A stretch of 64,000 nucleotides of DNA from Thalassobacterium sedimentorum (GTDB lineage: Bacteria; Verrucomicrobiota; Verrucomicrobiia; Opitutales; Coraliomargaritaceae). The stretch covers positions 1 to 64,000 of the forward strand of contig NZ_JARXIC010000012.1 of assembly GCF_031127905.1 (NCBI RefSeq). Direction: 5' to 3'. The notes beneath the pieces were generated by a model. It made no database searches, was not told the origin of the DNA, and saw nothing but the letters and a program-made list of their open reading frames with translations. Positions 63,701-64,000 of the stretch are shown here, in pieces; position 1 is the first letter of the stretch, and every line of letters starts with the position of its first letter. The position numbers and the translations under genes are program-made.

Positions 63701-64000
63701 ATGAGTCAATCACCCCTAAATCGTGCTCAAGTTGAGCAATTGGTGCGTCAGAGCCTTGCCCGTTTTGTTGGTCAGGGTAGTTCCCAGTCGGGCCAAGGTC
63801 CGAATCCTTTAGTGGTTAATATTAGTGCGCGTCACTGTCATTTGTCGCAGAAGTCGGTTGAAGTTCTCTTTGGTAAAGGGCATCAACTTACACCTAAGAA
63901 ATGGTTGTACCAGGAGGGGCAGTATGCCGCTGAGGAGTCTGTGACGTTGATAGGGCCGCGCAGTCGAGTGATCTCTAACCTTAGAATTCTCGGCCCTTGT
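63701..64000 (+). CDS. pduL: PduL-type phosphotransacylase, 5' part
   Basis: The first 100 codons of a PduL acyl-transferase that converts acyl-CoA to acyl-phosphate in bacterial microcompartments; the rest is beyond the window. Residues about 6-23 (LNRAQVEQLVRQSLARFV) form an amphipathic helix and are followed by a Gly/Ser/Gln linker, the layout of an encapsulation peptide. The first metal-binding motif is ARHCHLS (His45 and His47), then VEVLFGKGHQLTPKK, EGQYAAEESVTLIGPRS and NLRILGP. PduL at this position, next to LutABC and RhaB, matches PVM-type fucose/rhamnose microcompartment loci. Confidence 0.9.
   Translation, partial: MSQSPLNRAQVEQLVRQSLARFVGQGSSQSGQGPNPLVVNISARHCHLSQKSVEVLFGKGHQLTPKKWLYQEGQYAAEESVTLIGPRSRVISNLRILGPC

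Overview
The window looks like a chromosomal piece of a marine, polysaccharide-degrading member of the Verrucomicrobiota (Opitutales/Puniceicoccales, Coraliomargarita/Lentimonas-like). This is inferred from gene content: a Gram-negative lipid A/Kdo gene set (lpxA, waaA, a PagL-like deacylase), a PEP-CTERM-like tail, a prepilin-type secreted protein with a C-terminal H-x-G motif, a TIGR03790 protein, two long sodium/solute symporters, LacI/GntR/DeoR/XylR-type sugar regulators, DUF4432 and LutABC genes, and the first 100 codons of a PduL phosphotransacylase with an N-terminal encapsulation-type helix. The last combination is typical of Planctomycetes-Verrucomicrobia (PVM-type) microcompartment loci for L-fucose and L-rhamnose.

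Layout. 1-16.1 kb: an accessory carbohydrate region with secreted proteins, an SGNH hydrolase, a LacI regulator, a GH42-like enzyme, an (alpha/alpha)-barrel enzyme, a GntR regulator, a symporter and a Gfo/Idh/MocA oxidoreductase. It also holds three gene remnants: an SGNH esterase fragment, a decayed Gfo/Idh/MocA gene and an epimerase fragment. 16.1-29.4 kb: housekeeping genes (purU, carB), an FG-GAP surface protein, a TPR/Ser-Gly-rich/exported three-gene cluster, tRNA-Ser(CGA), an FAD monooxygenase and tRNA-Cys(GCA). 29.5-33.3 kb: a small sugar cluster (DapA-like aldolase, FGGY kinase, divergent XylR-like regulator). 33.4-48.8 kb: mostly core genes (lpxA, pdxA, an iron-sulfur carrier, infC, amidase, TIGR03790, a ParA pair, waaA, a YdjM-like membrane protein, a PagL-like protein, tRNA-Ser(GGA), a second symporter, hisF). 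48.9-64 kb: a sugar-catabolic region in two apparent minus-strand operons, each headed by a DeoR regulator.

How the right end works together (inference). Operon 1 (DeoR, class I aldolase, aldehyde dehydrogenase, lyxose-isomerase-family cupin, PfkB-like kinase) encodes an isomerase, kinase, aldolase and dehydrogenase sequence that would split a sugar and oxidise the resulting aldehyde. Operon 2 (DeoR, RhaB-type kinase, LutA, LutB, LutC, second PfkB-like kinase, DUF4432 epimerase-like protein) would phosphorylate a deoxyketose and oxidise lactate to pyruvate. pduL is divergent from operon 2 and runs off the window, so the shell genes, if present, lie just outside.

Structure beyond genes: a dispersed intergenic repeat family with at least three copies, a nested inverted repeat between the first symporter and the oxidoreductase, a candidate LacI operator, a GNRA-type stem-loop touching a start codon, a 34-bp perfect palindrome and several short duplications. 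No CRISPR array, insertion sequence, prophage or rRNA was seen.
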